NCBI RefSeq assembly: GCF_004519335.1
Contig: NZ_SOZD01000002.1
Location: forward strand, 806,001-870,000
DNA: 64,000 bases
Reading direction: 5' to 3'
DNA from: Jiella endophytica
Lineage (GTDB): Bacteria; Pseudomonadota; Alphaproteobacteria; Rhizobiales; Rhizobiaceae
In this document: positions 9,060 through 19,116 of the stretch, piece after piece
Layout: the number at the start of each line of letters is the position of its first letter
Numbering within the stretch: the first letter of the stretch is position 1
The notes under the pieces: generated by a model
Seen by the model: only the letters and a program-made list of their open reading frames with translations
Database searches by the model: none
What the model was told of the DNA's origin: nothing
Made by a program: the position numbers and the translations under genes

Positions 9060-11929
9060 TGCCGGGTCAGCCCGTAGGCCTTTTCCGCCGACAGGACGTC
9101 GGCCGTCATCGGTTCCGAGCCGGGATTTTCGAAGACATGGGTCAGCCAGGTCTCGATCCGCTCGGTGCGGCTCTGGCTGGTGATCTTGGTGCCGAGGAGG
9201 TCCGTCACGTAGAACACATCGACGACCTTTTCGCCGTAGGTCGAGATGTGCGCCGAGCGGATGTCGAGGTTGAGATCGGCCATGGCACGGGTGAGGTCCG
9301 ACAGGAGCCCGGGCCGGTCGAGACCCTCGACCTCGATGACGGTGAACTGGTTGGACAGGTCGTTGTCGACCCTGACGCTCGGATGGATCGAGAAGGCCGA
9401 GGGCGGCCGTTTGGCCTTCTGACCGGAGATCAGCCGCTTGCGGGAATCCTTGCCCTGCAGCAGTGCGCGGATATAGCCGGAGATCCGCTCGCCGCGGCGC
9501 AGTTCGTCGGCATCCTCGGCAAATTCGCGGTTGAGGACGAGAACGTCGAGCGCCCTGCCGTCCGACATGGTGAAGACCTGCGCATCGGCGATGTTCGCCC
9601 CCGCCCCGGCGCAGGCGCCAGCCAGCATCGACAGGAGGCGCGGATGGTCGGGCGCCAGCACCATGATCTCGGTGATGCCCTGGAAGGCGTCTGTCCGCAC
9701 CTGCGTCTGCAGCGGCTCCTTCGTCTCCGCAGCGCGGATGAAGACGGCATGGCGCACCTGCTCGTCGAGCGGCGTCGTCAGGAAATAGTTCGGATAGTGC
9801 AGGTCGAGATAGGCGCTGCGCTCGGCCTCGCTCCAGTCGGCGAGCCGGGCCGCCAGCCGCTCGCGTGAGGCGCCCAGCCGCTCGGCCCGCGTCGAGCGGG
9901 TGAAGCCGCCGGTGAGCGTCGGCTCGGTCTCGAGATAGAGGGTGCGCAGAAGCTGGCCCTTCCAGCCGTTCCAGACCCCGGGCCCGACCGCGCGGATGTC
10001 GCAGACCGTGAGGATCAGCAGGAGGTTGAGCCGCTCCAGGGTGCGGACCCGTTCGGCGAAATCGAGGATGGTCTTGCGGTCGTTGATGTCGCGCTGCTGC
10101 GCCGTCATCGACATCAGGAGATGATCCTCGACCAGCCAGGCGACGAGTTCGGTCTCCCGCTCGTTCAGCCCGAGCCGCGGGCAGAGCCGCCTTGCGATCC
10201 GCGCGCCAGCGATAGAATGGTCCTCGGGTCGGCCCTTGGCGATGTCGTGCAAGAGCAGCGCCACATAGAGCGCCCGCCGGTCCTTGATCGAATCGACGAG
10301 GTCGCTCGACATCGGATGGGCATCGACGAGTTCGCCCCGCTCGATCCGCGAGAACACGTTGATGGTGCGCAACAGATGCTCGTCCACCGTGTAGTGATGA
10401 TACATGTTGAACTGCATCATCGCGACGATCTTGCCGAATTCGGGAATGAACCGGCCGAGAACGCCAGCCTCGTTCATCCGCCGCAGGTGGAATTCCGGGT
10501 GGTTGCGGTCGGTGAGGACGTCGAGGAACAGGCTGTTCGCCTCGGGATTTTCCCGAAGCTCGGCGTTGATCAGCCGCAGCGACCGGCGGATCAGCTTCAA
10601 CGTGTCGGGGTGATATTCGAGCTTGTTCGAGGCGGCGAGCCGGAACACCCGGATGAGGTTCACCGGATCGTCCTTGAAGACGCTCGGCGAGGAGACATTG
10701 ATCCGGTTGTTGTCGATGTGGAAGTCGACCGTGCCGGGGATCTTCTTCGCCCGGCTGCGCAGGTTCCGCACGAGGTTGCGGATGCCGGCGATGCCCGGGG
10801 CGGGCTTGGCGTGCTGCTCTTCCAGCGCCGCGCAGAGGATGCGCGTCAGATCGCCGACGTCCTTGGCGATCAGGAAGTAGTGCTTCATAAAGCGCTCGAC
10901 GTCCTTCAGCCCGGGATGGGCGTTGTAGCCGAGACGTTCGGCGATCTCGGGCTGGAGGTCGAAGGACAGGCGCTCTTCCGCCTTGCCGGTGGCGAAATGC
11001 AGGTGGCAGCGCACCGCCCAGAGGAAATCCTCGGCCTTCTGGAACAGCTTGAGTTCGCGCCGCGAGATCACGCCGAGTTCGGCCAGGGCTTCCGGGCTGG
11101 TCACCCGGTAGTGATATTTGGCGATCCAGAACAGCGTGTTGAGGTCGCGCAGGCCGCCCTTGCCCTCTTTCACATTGGGCTCGACCAGATAGCGCGTATT
11201 GCCGATCTTGGCGTGGCGGGCGGACCGCTCGGCGAGCTTGGCGGCGATGAATTCCTCGCTGGTGCCCTCCACCACCTCACGCTCGAAGCGCGTCCCGAGT
11301 TCCTGGAACAGCGAGCGGTCGCCGACCACCAGCCAACGCTCGAGGATCGAGGTCCGGATCGTCATGTCGGCGCGGGCGAGCCGGATACATTCATCCACCG
11401 TGCGCGAGGCGTGGCCGACCTTGAAGCCCAGATCCCACAGGAGATAGAGCAGATATTCGACGACCTGCTCACCGAGCGCCGTCTGCTTGTAAGGGAGGAG
11501 GAACAGGAGATCGATGTCGGAGCCCGGCGCCAGCGTGCCGCGGCCATAGCCGCCGACGGCGACGATCGCCATGCGTTCGCCGGCCGAAAGGTTCGACGAG
11601 GGAAAGACGTGGCGCAGGGCGAAATCGTGGATCCGCTCGATGAAGACGTCCTGGATCGTCGCAAGGCGGCGCGCACAATCGAGCCCCGCCCGATCCTCGC
11701 GAAACGCCTCTTCGACCCGCGAGCGCGCCTCGCGGATTTCATCGCGCAGCAGCGCCAGTACCTTCCCCCGCGCCTCGTCGGAGGCGCCGCCGGCGCTGTC
11801 GGCCTCAGCGATCGCCGTCAGCCGTTCGGTCAGCCCGTCCGCGTCGACGAAGCCGGAAACGTCGATCTGGGGAACGATGTCCTCGTTAGGGATCGGATCG
11901 GTGCGGTTGGCAACCGCTTGCTGGGACAT
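9056..11929 (-). CDS. glnD: PII uridylyltransferase/uridylyl-removing enzyme
   Basis: Bifunctional glutamine sensor that uridylylates or deuridylylates PII proteins and so controls nitrogen regulation. The 957 residues contain, in order, a nucleotidyltransferase domain ([17 protein letters not shown], about 126-142), an HD domain ([17 protein letters not shown]) and two C-terminal ACT domains ([20 protein letters not shown] and [20 protein letters not shown]). This is full length with nothing missing. It is functionally linked to the sigma-54-type Amt promoter found elsewhere in this window. Confidence 0.96.
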   Translation of the reverse strand: MSQQAVANRTDPIPNEDIVPQIDVSGFVDADGLTERLTAIAEADSAGGASDEARGKVLALLRDEIREARSRVEEAFREDRAGLDCARRLATIQDVFIERIHDFALRHVFPSSNLSAGERMAIVAVGGYGRGTLAPGSDIDLLFLLPYKQTALGEQVVEYLLYLLWDLGFKVGHASRTVDECIRLARADMTIRTSILERWLVVGDRSLFQELGTRFEREVVEGTSEEFIAAKLAERSARHAKIGNTRYLVEPNVKEGKGGLRDLNTLFWIAKYHYRVTSPEALAELGVISRRELKLFQKAEDFLWAVRCHLHFATGKAEERLSFDLQPEIAERLGYNAHPGLKDVERFMKHYFLIAKDVGDLTRILCAALEEQHAKPAPGIAGIRNLVRNLRSRAKKIPGTVDFHIDNNRINVSSPSVFKDDPVNLIRVFRLAASNKLEYHPDTLKLIRRSLRLINAELRENPEANSLFLDVLTDRNHPEFHLRRMNEAGVLGRFIPEFGKIVAMMQFNMYHHYTVDEHLLRTINVFSRIERGELVDAHPMSSDLVDSIKDRRALYVALLLHDIAKGRPEDHSIAGARIARRLCPRLGLNERETELVAWLVEDHLLMSMTAQQRDINDRKTILDFAERVRTLERLNLLLILTVCDIRAVGPGVWNGWKGQLLRTLYLETEPTLTGGFTRSTRAERLGASRERLAARLADWSEAERSAYLDLHYPNYFLTTPLDEQVRHAVFIRAAETKEPLQTQVRTDAFQGITEIMVLAPDHPRLLSMLAGACAGAGANIADAQVFTMSDGRALDVLVLNREFAEDADELRRGERISGYIRALLQGKDSRKRLISGQKAKRPPSAFSIHPSVRVDNDLSNQFTVIEVEGLDRPGLLSDLTRAMADLNLDIRSAHISTYGEKVVDVFYVTDLLGTKITSQSRTERIETWLTHVFENPGSEPMTADVLSAEKAYGLTRQ

Positions 11930-11989
11930 CTGCTATCCTGCGGCGTCTGGAATGAGCCGCCCGGCTATAGCGCAACTCTCCCGACCCGG

Positions 11990-12028
11990 CAAAGAGAAGG
12001 GCCGCCCCAGCTCCGGCTGGGACGGCCC
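11990..12028 (-). terminator. Rho-independent terminator for the 12071-12505 gene
   Basis: On the minus strand the inverted repeat GGGCCGTCCCAGC / GCTGGGGCGGCCC (one mismatch, CGGA loop) is followed by TTCTCTTT. It lies about 43 bp beyond the stop codon of the small secreted protein gene. Confidence 0.75.
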
Positions 12029-12070
12029 TCGACATGATTGCGCGCGATGCGCAGTCCTTCGTGAGAAGGC

Positions 12071-12505
12071 TTATTGGGACTGGCTTTCCGGGGAATCATC
12101 CGGAAGCGCCTTGCCCTCCTGGGTCGTCGCATCCTCGCCCGGCGAGAAGTCGGCACCCGAACCCGGGACGAGAATCTTGTCGTTGGTCGGCTCGTCGTCG
12201 TTGGTAATGGCGCCGGTCGACATCGCATCGTCGCCGGAAGACACCGCGTCACGCTCCTCGGCGCGCTTCATCTCGCGCTGCGATTCGCTGCCCGGAACCA
12301 TGGTCTCGCTCTCGGACTGAGCGGACTTGGCGGTGCTCATCCCCGGATTGTCGGCGACGTTGTCACGTTCCTCGGAGTTCTGGATCTCCATCTGCGATTC
12401 CGAGCCGGGAACGATGGTCGGGTTGGTCGAGGTCTGCGCGAAGGCGCCATAGCTCAGCATCGAAGCGCCAAGAAGGGCAGCCGAAAAGATCGCTGTCGTT
12501 TTCAT
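12071..12505 (-). CDS. Small secreted repeat protein, stress-promoter driven
   Basis: Unrecognised 144-residue protein. A signal peptide is visible at residues 1-23 (MKTTAIFSAALLGASMLSYG, ending AFA|Q). The mature part is hydrophilic, acidic and apparently disordered. Two near-identical units, VPGSESQMEIQNSEERDNV and VPGSESQREMKRAEERDAV, are followed by a third VPGSG. It has its own terminator and a perfect EcfG-type promoter upstream, so it is probably a general-stress-response protein of the envelope or periplasm. No enzymatic motif is seen. Confidence 0.8.
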   Translation of the reverse strand: MKTTAIFSAALLGASMLSYGAFAQTSTNPTIVPGSESQMEIQNSEERDNVADNPGMSTAKSAQSESETMVPGSESQREMKRAEERDAVSSGDDAMSTGAITNDDEPTNDKILVPGSGADFSPGEDATTQEGKALPDDSPESQSQ

Positions 12506-12840
12506 GATAGTCCTTTCAGGTGTTCGTTACCGAACGCGATATTCTTGCCACTGCTTGGCGGCTTGTCCGGCATTTGTCTGACTTGCTGATGCTGTCACAA
12601 CGGCGTCGTATCGGGATGGTTCCGAACGATCCCGTCTCAAATGTTCACAACGACCACACGGAGCCGTGAGATTTGAGGCGTTTATGCGTGGCCATCTAAC
12701 ATATTCGACCCGGGCAGTGGCGGGTCATCCGATGCACGGACTGATGGAACGACTTCACGCAACGACCCTAGAGACCAGTCGATCTCCGGCCAATTCTTGA
12801 CAGAATGCCGCAGCCCGCCTGCCCCGCAAGCAACCCGCAT
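12506..12840. other. Gene-free interval between secreted repeat gene and mutS
   Basis: A 335-bp stretch. Its left part is the leader and EcfG-type promoter of the 12071-12505 gene. In the rest I see no coding frame with a credible start; it includes the sequence beyond the mutS stop codon, without a clear terminator. Confidence 0.5.
12599..12623 (-). promoter_or_regulatory. EcfG-type (general stress sigma) promoter
   Basis: On the minus strand GGAAC (12623-12619) and CGTT (12602-12599) are separated by exactly 16 bases, the published consensus for the alphaproteobacterial general-stress sigma factor EcfG. The expected transcription start is about 85 bp before the ATG of the small secreted protein gene. 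Confidence 0.75.
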
Positions 12841-15540
12841 TCAGCCTTGCGCGGCGAGCGCCTTCAGCCGGTAGAGCTCCTCCAGCGCCGCTTTGGGCGA
12901 CAGGGCATCCGGATCGAGCCTGGCCACCGCCTCCGCAAGTTCGAGATGCGGGGTTTTTGGCGGCTTGTCCGAGATACTGCGGGCTTCTTCGGCCTGTCGG
13001 TCGAGCGCGGCCGAGAACAACGGCAGATCGTCGATGAAGGCGGTGCGCCTCGCCTGGCTGCCGCCCTTCTCGAGCTCGGCAAGGACGTGCCGCGCCCGCT
13101 CCACGACGCTTGCCGGCAGGCCTGCGAGCCTTGCCACCTGAATGCCGTAGGAGCGGTCGGCGACGCCGGCCGTCACCTCGTGCAGGAAGATCACCTCGCC
13201 CTTGTATTCCTTCACCCGCATCGTCGCATTGCGGATCCGGGAGAGCTTCTTGGCGAGCGCCGTCATCTCGTGGAAATGCGTGGCAAAGAGCGCCCGGCAG
13301 CAATTCGCCTCGTGGAGATGCTCGACGGTGGCAAAGGCCAGCGACAGCCCGTCATAGGTCGCCGTGCCGCGGCCGATCTCGTCGAGAATGACCAGTGCCC
13401 GCTCGCCCGCCTGATTGAGGATCGCGGCGGTCTCGACCATCTCGACCATGAAGGTCGAGCGCCCTTCCGCGAGATCGTCGGACGCCCCGACGCGGGAGAA
13501 CAGCCGGTCGACGACGCCGATATGGGCGCTTCCGGCCGGTACGAATGCGCCGATCTGGGCGAGCACGGCGATGATGGCGTTCTGGCGGAGGAAGGTCGAC
13601 TTGCCGCCCATGTTCGGCCCGGTGAGCAGCCAGATCGCGCCCTTGCCGTCGCCGTTTTCCGGCGAGAGATCGCAATTGTTGGCGACGAAGGGATCCCCCG
13701 AGCCGGCCTTCAGCGCCGCCTCGACGACGGGATGCCGGCCGCCCCCGATCGCAAAGGCGAGCGAGGCGTCCACATGCGGCCGCGTCCAGGCCGCCTCGAC
13801 GGCGATTTCGGCGAGCGCTGCAGAGACGTCGAGGACGGCGAGCGCTTCGGCACCCCGACGCAGCGCCTCGGCCGAATCGAGCACCGCGACGCAAAGTTCG
13901 TCGAAACAGGCAAGTTCGATCGCCAGCGCCTCGCTCGCCGCGCCGGCGATCCGGCTTTCGAGGCTGCTCAGTTCCTCGGTCGAAAAGCGCATGGCGTTCG
14001 CCATGGTCTGGCGATGGACGAAAATCGCTCCGCCATCGCCGGACTTGAGCGTCCTGGCATTCGCCTCGCTGGTCTCGACGAAATAGCCAAGGACGTTGTT
14101 GTATTTGATGCGAAGGCCGCGGATCCCCGTTTCTGCGGCGTAGCGGCTTTCGAGTTCGGCGATCACCCGGCGGGAATCCTCGCCGAGAGCCCTCGCCTCG
14201 TCCAGCGCCACGATCGCACCCGGGCGGACGAAGCCGCCGTCGCGCTTCAGGTGCGGCGGTGCGTCGACGAGCCGCGCCGCGAGCGCTTCGGCGAGGTCGC
14301 GTGGCAACGCCTGGACGGCATCGCGGGCGGCTGCCAGCTCGGCCGGCAGGTCCGTCGAAAGACCGTCAGCGAGCGTCAGGGCCGCGTCCAGACAGTCGCG
14401 CACGGCGCCAAGGTCGCGCGGGCCGCCACGGCCGAGGGCCAGCCGCGACAGCGCCCGCTCGCAATCCGGCAGCCCCGCCAGCGCCTTGCGCAAAGCGCGC
14501 CGCAGGTCAGGATCGTCGACGAGAAAGGCGACGGCGTCCTGGCGCTCGGCGATGGCTCCCGGGTCGGTGAGCGGCGCGGCAAGCCGCGCGGTCAAGAGCC
14601 TCGAACCGGCGCCGGTGACCGTCCGGTCGATGGTCGACAGGAGCGAGCCTTGCCGCCGGCCGGACAGCGTGCGGGTGAGTTCGAGCGAGCCGCGCGTCGC
14701 CGGATCGATCTCCATGGTGGTGCCGGCCGAGACCTGCACCGGCCGCTCCAGCATCGGCCGTGCCGCAAGCTGCGTCTTGCCGAGATAGGCGATGAGGGCG
14801 GCAGCCGCCGAAAGCTCGGCGCGGGAGAAGCGGCCAAGCCCTTCCAGTGTCGCGACGGAGAAGAACCGGCAGATCCGCGCCTCGGCGGTCGAGCCGTCGA
14901 AGAAGGCCTGGGGCTCCGGCCGCACTGCCCGGCCGAAGCGCTTCAGCCGCGGCGCGAAGGTCTCGTCATGAAACAGGTTCTCGGCAACGACGATCTCGCT
15001 CGGCTCGATCGCCGCGATCTCGGCCTCGATGCGCTCCGGGCTGACCGCCGCGGTGCGGAAATTGCCGGTGGAAAGATCGGCCCAGGCAAGCGCGTAGTCC
15101 GGCGCCTCGCCGCCGCCGATCCGGCTGAGCGTCATCAGATAGTTCGCCCGCCCCGGCTCGAGCAGCGCCTCTTCGGTGATGGTTCCCGGCGTCACCAGGC
15201 GCACGACGTCGCGCTTCACCACCGATTTCGCGCCGCGCTTCTTCGCCTCGGCCGGATCCTCCATCTGCTCGCACACAGCGACCCTGTGGCCGAGGGCGAT
15301 CAGCTTCTGCAGATAGTCGTCGGCGGCATGGATCGGCACGCCGGCCATCGGGATGTCCTCGCCGAGATGCTTGCCCCGCTTGGTGAGGGCAATGCCAAGA
15401 GCCCGCGAGGCCTCGGCGGCATCCTCGAAGAACAGCTCGTAGAAGTCGCCCATGCGGTAAAACAGCAGGCAGTCCGGATTGGCCGCCTTGATCTCGATAT
15501 ACTGGGCCATCATCGGCGTCGGGGCAGCGTCGCTGGTCAT
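12841..15540 (-). CDS. mutS: DNA mismatch repair ATPase MutS
   Basis: Recognises mismatches and starts methyl-independent or MutL-directed repair. The protein has 899 residues from ATG 15540 (MTSDAAPT); the frame is open 23 codons further but without a better start. The mismatch-contacting Phe-x-Glu element lies in [17 protein letters not shown] near residue 30. The ATPase has Walker [17 protein letters not shown], Walker B/signature [19 protein letters not shown] and [13 protein letters not shown]. Full length, about 45 residues longer than the E. coli enzyme. Confidence 0.96.
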   Translation of the reverse strand: MTSDAAPTPMMAQYIEIKAANPDCLLFYRMGDFYELFFEDAAEASRALGIALTKRGKHLGEDIPMAGVPIHAADDYLQKLIALGHRVAVCEQMEDPAEAKKRGAKSVVKRDVVRLVTPGTITEEALLEPGRANYLMTLSRIGGGEAPDYALAWADLSTGNFRTAAVSPERIEAEIAAIEPSEIVVAENLFHDETFAPRLKRFGRAVRPEPQAFFDGSTAEARICRFFSVATLEGLGRFSRAELSAAAALIAYLGKTQLAARPMLERPVQVSAGTTMEIDPATRGSLELTRTLSGRRQGSLLSTIDRTVTGAGSRLLTARLAAPLTDPGAIAERQDAVAFLVDDPDLRRALRKALAGLPDCERALSRLALGRGGPRDLGAVRDCLDAALTLADGLSTDLPAELAAARDAVQALPRDLAEALAARLVDAPPHLKRDGGFVRPGAIVALDEARALGEDSRRVIAELESRYAAETGIRGLRIKYNNVLGYFVETSEANARTLKSGDGGAIFVHRQTMANAMRFSTEELSSLESRIAGAASEALAIELACFDELCVAVLDSAEALRRGAEALAVLDVSAALAEIAVEAAWTRPHVDASLAFAIGGGRHPVVEAALKAGSGDPFVANNCDLSPENGDGKGAIWLLTGPNMGGKSTFLRQNAIIAVLAQIGAFVPAGSAHIGVVDRLFSRVGASDDLAEGRSTFMVEMVETAAILNQAGERALVILDEIGRGTATYDGLSLAFATVEHLHEANCCRALFATHFHEMTALAKKLSRIRNATMRVKEYKGEVIFLHEVTAGVADRSYGIQVARLAGLPASVVERARHVLAELEKGGSQARRTAFIDDLPLFSAALDRQAEEARSISDKPPKTPHLELAEAVARLDPDALSPKAALEELYRLKALAAQG

Positions 15541-15802
15541 CGGCCGAAAAACACCTCGTCGAACATCATGCGAAAGCCGGCCGGACTGGCGGCGGATATG
15601 CCGCGCCAATGTCTCCGATCACGCCGGCCGACCGAAGGGACTGGGGCAAATCGCTATCGGGGCTGGAAGTGCGAGGCAAGCCGGACCCACCGGCCATCCC
15701 CGCGATTTCGCCGCAGCGAGGAGGAGATGATGCGACACCCGCCTTCAAACCGGGCCGTGCAATCCCCAATTGCCAGGCGCATTCGCGCCAGAGCGGCGAG
15801 CG

Positions 15803-15894
15803 GCCGATTGGATGCCCCAACGACGCTCTGACTGATTGAACCGCCGCATCGTGCTTTCCGAATATCGATTCCGATTTTCGGGCGGATGCTGCAG
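15803..15894 (-). repeat. Dispersed intergenic repeat, copy 3
   Basis: On the minus strand it reads CTGCAGCATCCGCCCGAAAA, then CGGAATCGATATTCGGAAAG, CACGATGCGGCGGTTCAATC and CAGAGCGTCG; the terminal GCGTCC hairpin has decayed. It lies in the 472-bp gap 15541-16012 between mutS and a small secreted protein gene, in which I find no other feature except the leader of the latter gene. Confidence 0.7.
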
Positions 15895-16012
15895 CGGCCT
15901 TGCAATTGCCGGCCCACTCAGCTTCCGTTCATCGGGGCGATGCGATGTAGACAGCCGATTCCCCGTGCGCCTCTTGCGCGTTTCGGGATTTCGAGAAGAG
16001 AGGGAAGTCCCG

Positions 16013-16303
16013 ATGCCGACCAAACCGATGCGCCTTGCCATCGCCGCGCTCTTCGGCCTCCAGGTCGCAATGCTCGCTCCGGCCCTTGCCGCCGACGAGA
16101 GGGTCAACGTCCTCGACTATGCGCTGGCCCATCCGACCGACAATGCCCGCCTGCCGGCGCCGCCCGCACTCGGCGATTCGGTCCCCGGCTCGGTCAAGCT
16201 GCAGCAGCCGAAGGGCAGCCGCACCTTCGCCTATTTCTACTATGGCGGCCAGCCGATCATCGTCGACCTGAAGACCCGCAGCATCGTGCGCATCGGAGGC
16301 TGA
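16013..16303 (+). CDS. Small secreted protein, DUF1236-like tail
   Basis: Unrecognised 96-residue protein. A signal peptide with a clear hydrophobic core occupies residues 1-27 (IAALFGLQVAMLAPALAA). The C-terminus reads YYGGQPIIVDLKTRSIVRIG, resembling the end of DUF1236-type periplasmic proteins common in rhizobia, in which an aromatic segment is followed by a V-D-x-x-T-R-x-V-V-R motif. A good ribosome binding site (AGAGAGGGA) precedes ATG 16013. The function is unknown and the family resemblance is only local. Confidence 0.7.
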   Translation: MPTKPMRLAIAALFGLQVAMLAPALAADERVNVLDYALAHPTDNARLPAPPALGDSVPGSVKLQQPKGSRTFAYFYYGGQPIIVDLKTRSIVRIGG

Positions 16304-16348
16304 TGCCCGGACCGCCGGCGGGCGCGTCCGCGCTCAGCCGGCTTAGCC

Positions 16349-17347
16349 TCAGGCGGCGAAGCGGCTGGCGTCGGCGCCGTAATGGCCGACATAGCGCGGG
16401 TTGATGTTTGCCCGCGGCAGCACGATCAGGACGTCGGTGGTGCCGAACTGGTGGTCGACGACGGCGCCCTCGCCGACATAGCCGCCGAGCCTCAGATAGC
16501 CCTTCAGGAGCGGCGGCAGCACCGCCAGAGCCCGGCGCTGGTCGATATTTGCCGGCACGTCGTCGAAGAACGTTCCGCGGTGCGTGTGGGCGCGCACCCG
16601 CCACTCCTCAGGCGCCGAGGCATTGGCCTGCAGGAAGCCGAGCGGCGCCGCCAGCGTCGCGGGGTCGGTGCCGGCGAGCGAGGCACAGCCGAACAGGACG
16701 TCGACGTCGTGGGCGATCACATAGGCCCAGATGCCCTGCCACAGGAGCTCGACGGTCCGCTTGCCGCGATAGTCCTTCAGGACGCAGGAGCGGCCGAGCT
16801 CGAGGAAGCGCTTGCCCGGATGGCGGGCGAGCATCGGCGCGATGTCGAATTCCTGCGCGGTGTAGAAGCCGCCGGCAAGCGCCGCCCGCTCGCCGCGCAT
16901 CAGCCGGTAGGTGCCGACGATCCGGCTGGCGATGGAGCCGCCACGGGCGTGGTCGATGACGAGGAGGTGGTCGCAATAGCGGTCGAAGGAATCGCGGTCG
17001 CGCCGGGTCATCTTCTGCAGTTTCGAGGGCTGGGCGCTCATCTCCTCGTAGAACACCCGGTAGCGCAGCTGCTGCGCCGCCTTGACCTCGGCAGCGTTGC
17101 GGGCGAGCCGGACCTCGAGGGTGCCGAGACGTCCAAGCAGCGGCGCCGCAGGGTCGAAGCGTCGGACGAGATGCAGGATCTTCGCCGGCATCTGGCCGAA
17201 ACCGCCCGTCCCGCCATCCGCACCGATCTTCCGGAACGCAATCGGCCTCAGGCGCCGCATCCCGGGTCGTCGGGGGTCGCCGTCATCGAGGGCGACATGC
17301 CGGGAATTGTTCGCGTCGCCCGCGATCCCGAAACCTTGAGCCGTCAT
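16349..17347 (-). CDS. olsB: OlsB-like GNAT acyltransferase (ornithine lipid synthesis)
   Basis: GNAT-fold protein of 332 residues. The conserved core is VRLARNAAEVKAAQQLRYRV FYEE (about 82-105), the acyl-transfer region IVGTYRLMR, FLELGRSCVLKDYRGKR and IWAYVIAHDVDVLFGCASL. This is the hemolysin-like acyltransferase family to which OlsB belongs; OlsB attaches a 3-hydroxyacyl group from ACP to ornithine to make lyso-ornithine lipid. The OlsA partner is not adjacent. The start is ATG 17347 behind GGAGAACAGGG; the upstream frame has no better signal. Family assignment is firm, the exact substrate is inferred. Confidence 0.72.
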   Translation of the reverse strand: MTAQGFGIAGDANNSRHVALDDGDPRRPGMRRLRPIAFRKIGADGGTGGFGQMPAKILHLVRRFDPAAPLLGRLGTLEVRLARNAAEVKAAQQLRYRVFYEEMSAQPSKLQKMTRRDRDSFDRYCDHLLVIDHARGGSIASRIVGTYRLMRGERAALAGGFYTAQEFDIAPMLARHPGKRFLELGRSCVLKDYRGKRTVELLWQGIWAYVIAHDVDVLFGCASLAGTDPATLAAPLGFLQANASAPEEWRVRAHTHRGTFFDDVPANIDQRRALAVLPPLLKGYLRLGGYVGEGAVVDHQFGTTDVLIVLPRANINPRYVGHYGADASRFAA

Positions 17348-17513
17348 CCCTGTTCTCCATCGACCACGGGCTTTCCTTCCAGCTTTACGAAGTTTCAACA
17401 ACGTTTTCGTGACTGGAACCCTGCACAATATGACGCCTGGCACTGCTGCAAAACAAGGCCGCGGGCCGAGAAGCTGCCATGTCGAGGCTAGAGAGCCTGC
17501 CGCGTGGCCGTCC

Positions 17514-18509
17514 TTAACGGTCGAATGTCGCGACCACCCTGCCGCGAATCTTCCCATCGACGATGTCGCGGGCCGCACCGATGAGATCGTCGAAGCCGAT
17601 GTCCGTGGCGATCGCATCGAGCACCGACTGGTCGAGATCCTCGGCAAGGCGCTTCCACGCCGCCTCGCGCTTTTCCAGGGGTGCCATCACCGAGTCGATG
17701 CCGAGGAGCGAGACGCCGCGCAGGATGAAGGGTGCGACCGAGGCCGGCAGGTCCATGCCCTGGGCAAGACCGCAGGCGGCGACGGCGCCGTGATATTTCG
17801 TCGAGGCGAGGACGTTGGCGAGGGTGTGGCTGCCGACGGCGTCGATGCCGGCGACCCAGCGCTCCTTGCCGAGCGGCTTGCCGGGCTCGGAAAGCTCCGC
17901 CCGCTCGATGATCTCGCTGGCGCCGAGGCTCTTCAGATAATCGGCCTCGGCAGGCCGGCCGGTGACGGCGAGCACCTCCCAGCCGCGTCTTGCCAGAAGC
18001 GCGATGGCGAAGGAGCCGACGCCGCCATTCGCGCCGGTCACCACCGCCGGCCCGTCTTTCGGCGAAAGGCCGGCCTGTTCGAGCGCCAGCACCGAGAGCA
18101 TCGCCGTATAGCCCGCCGTGCCGATCGCCATGGCATCGCGCGGCGTGAACCGTTCCGGCAGGGCGACCAGCCAGTCGCCCTTCAGCCGGGCAAGCCCGGC
18201 ATAGGCGCCATAATGGGTCTCGCCGACGCCCCAGCCGTTCAGCACCACCTTGTCGCCCGGCGACCACCGCGGATCGTCTGACCGCACCACCGTGCCGGCG
18301 AGATCGACGCCGGGGATCATCGGCCAGCGCCGCACCACCGGCGACTTGCCGGTGATGGCGAGCCCGTCCTTGTAGTTGACCGTCGTCGCCTCGACCGTCA
18401 CGTCGACATTGCCGTCCATCAGGTCGTCCGGCGAAAGCTCGACGACATCGACAGACTGCCTCTTGGCTTCATCGCGCGAAATCAGGATTGCCCGGAACGT
18501 CTCGGCCAT
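17514..18509 (-). CDS. acuI: Acrylyl-CoA reductase AcuI/YhdH-type oxidoreductase
   Basis: Zinc-free medium-chain dehydrogenase/reductase of the AcuI/YhdH group, which reduces acryloyl-CoA to propionyl-CoA with NADPH and protects against acrylate toxicity. The protein has 331 residues. Visible are TTVNYKDGLAITGKSPVVRR and IPGVDLAGTVVRSDDPRW in the substrate domain, the NADPH-binding VTGANGGVGSFAIALLA and the C-terminal GKIRGRVVATFD. ATG 18509 follows GGGAGGCCGCG. No DMSP-cleavage gene is adjacent, so it may act in general acrylyl-CoA detoxification. Confidence 0.82.
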   Translation of the reverse strand: MAETFRAILISRDEAKRQSVDVVELSPDDLMDGNVDVTVEATTVNYKDGLAITGKSPVVRRWPMIPGVDLAGTVVRSDDPRWSPGDKVVLNGWGVGETHYGAYAGLARLKGDWLVALPERFTPRDAMAIGTAGYTAMLSVLALEQAGLSPKDGPAVVTGANGGVGSFAIALLARRGWEVLAVTGRPAEADYLKSLGASEIIERAELSEPGKPLGKERWVAGIDAVGSHTLANVLASTKYHGAVAACGLAQGMDLPASVAPFILRGVSLLGIDSVMAPLEKREAAWKRLAEDLDQSVLDAIATDIGFDDLIGAARDIVDGKIRGRVVATFDR

Positions 18510-18609
18510 CGCGGCCTCCCCTTCTTGGCGCCGGTTCAAGCTGCCATCTGCGGGCATTCCGGCGCTCGTTCGTGTCACCGACTAGCACAGACTGCCGGAG
18601 AATGCCTTG

Positions 18610-19116
18610 TCAATCGGCATCACTGCCGGCCCTTTCCCGGCCGGACGCGCCGGTCCGGGCGAGAATGAACTCGTCGAGGAGAATGATGATCGCCCCGACG
18701 GTGATGCAGGCATCGGCGAGGTTGAACACCGCGAAGTCGAAGGCCGGGGTGTGGAAATAGACATAGTCGACGACGTAGCCGAGGCGGACGCGGTCGATCA
18801 GGTTTCCGATGGCGCCGCCGACGATGACGGCGAGGCCGAAATGGGTGAGCCGGCGCTCCGCCGGGGTCTTCCACCAGAGATAAAGCACGACCGCGAGGAC
18901 GGCGGCTGCGAGCAGCGACAGGCCGATATCGCCAAGCCCGGCGAACATCGAGAAGGCGATGCCGGTGTTGCGGGCATGATAGAGCGCCAGGAACGGCAGG
19001 AGCTCGATCGCCGAGCCAAGCGGCATGGTGGCGACGACGATCGCCTTGACCAGCTGGTCGAGCAGGACCGAGAGGGCGACGACGACGATATTGGCGACGA
19101 ACAGCCGGCGGGTCAT
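18610..19116 (-). CDS. lspA: Lipoprotein signal peptidase (signal peptidase II)
   Basis: Inner-membrane aspartyl protease that removes the signal peptide of prolipoproteins, acting between Lgt and Lnt. The protein has 168 residues and four membrane helices. The catalytic aspartates lie in GNLIDRVRLGYVVDYV and VFNLADACITVG; NTGIAFSMF is the other conserved box. It overlaps the upstream TrmH-type gene by 4 bp (19113-19116). Confidence 0.94.
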   Translation of the reverse strand: MTRRLFVANIVVVALSVLLDQLVKAIVVATMPLGSAIELLPFLALYHARNTGIAFSMFAGLGDIGLSLLAAAVLAVVLYLWWKTPAERRLTHFGLAVIVGGAIGNLIDRVRLGYVVDYVYFHTPAFDFAVFNLADACITVGAIIILLDEFILARTGASGRERAGSDAD

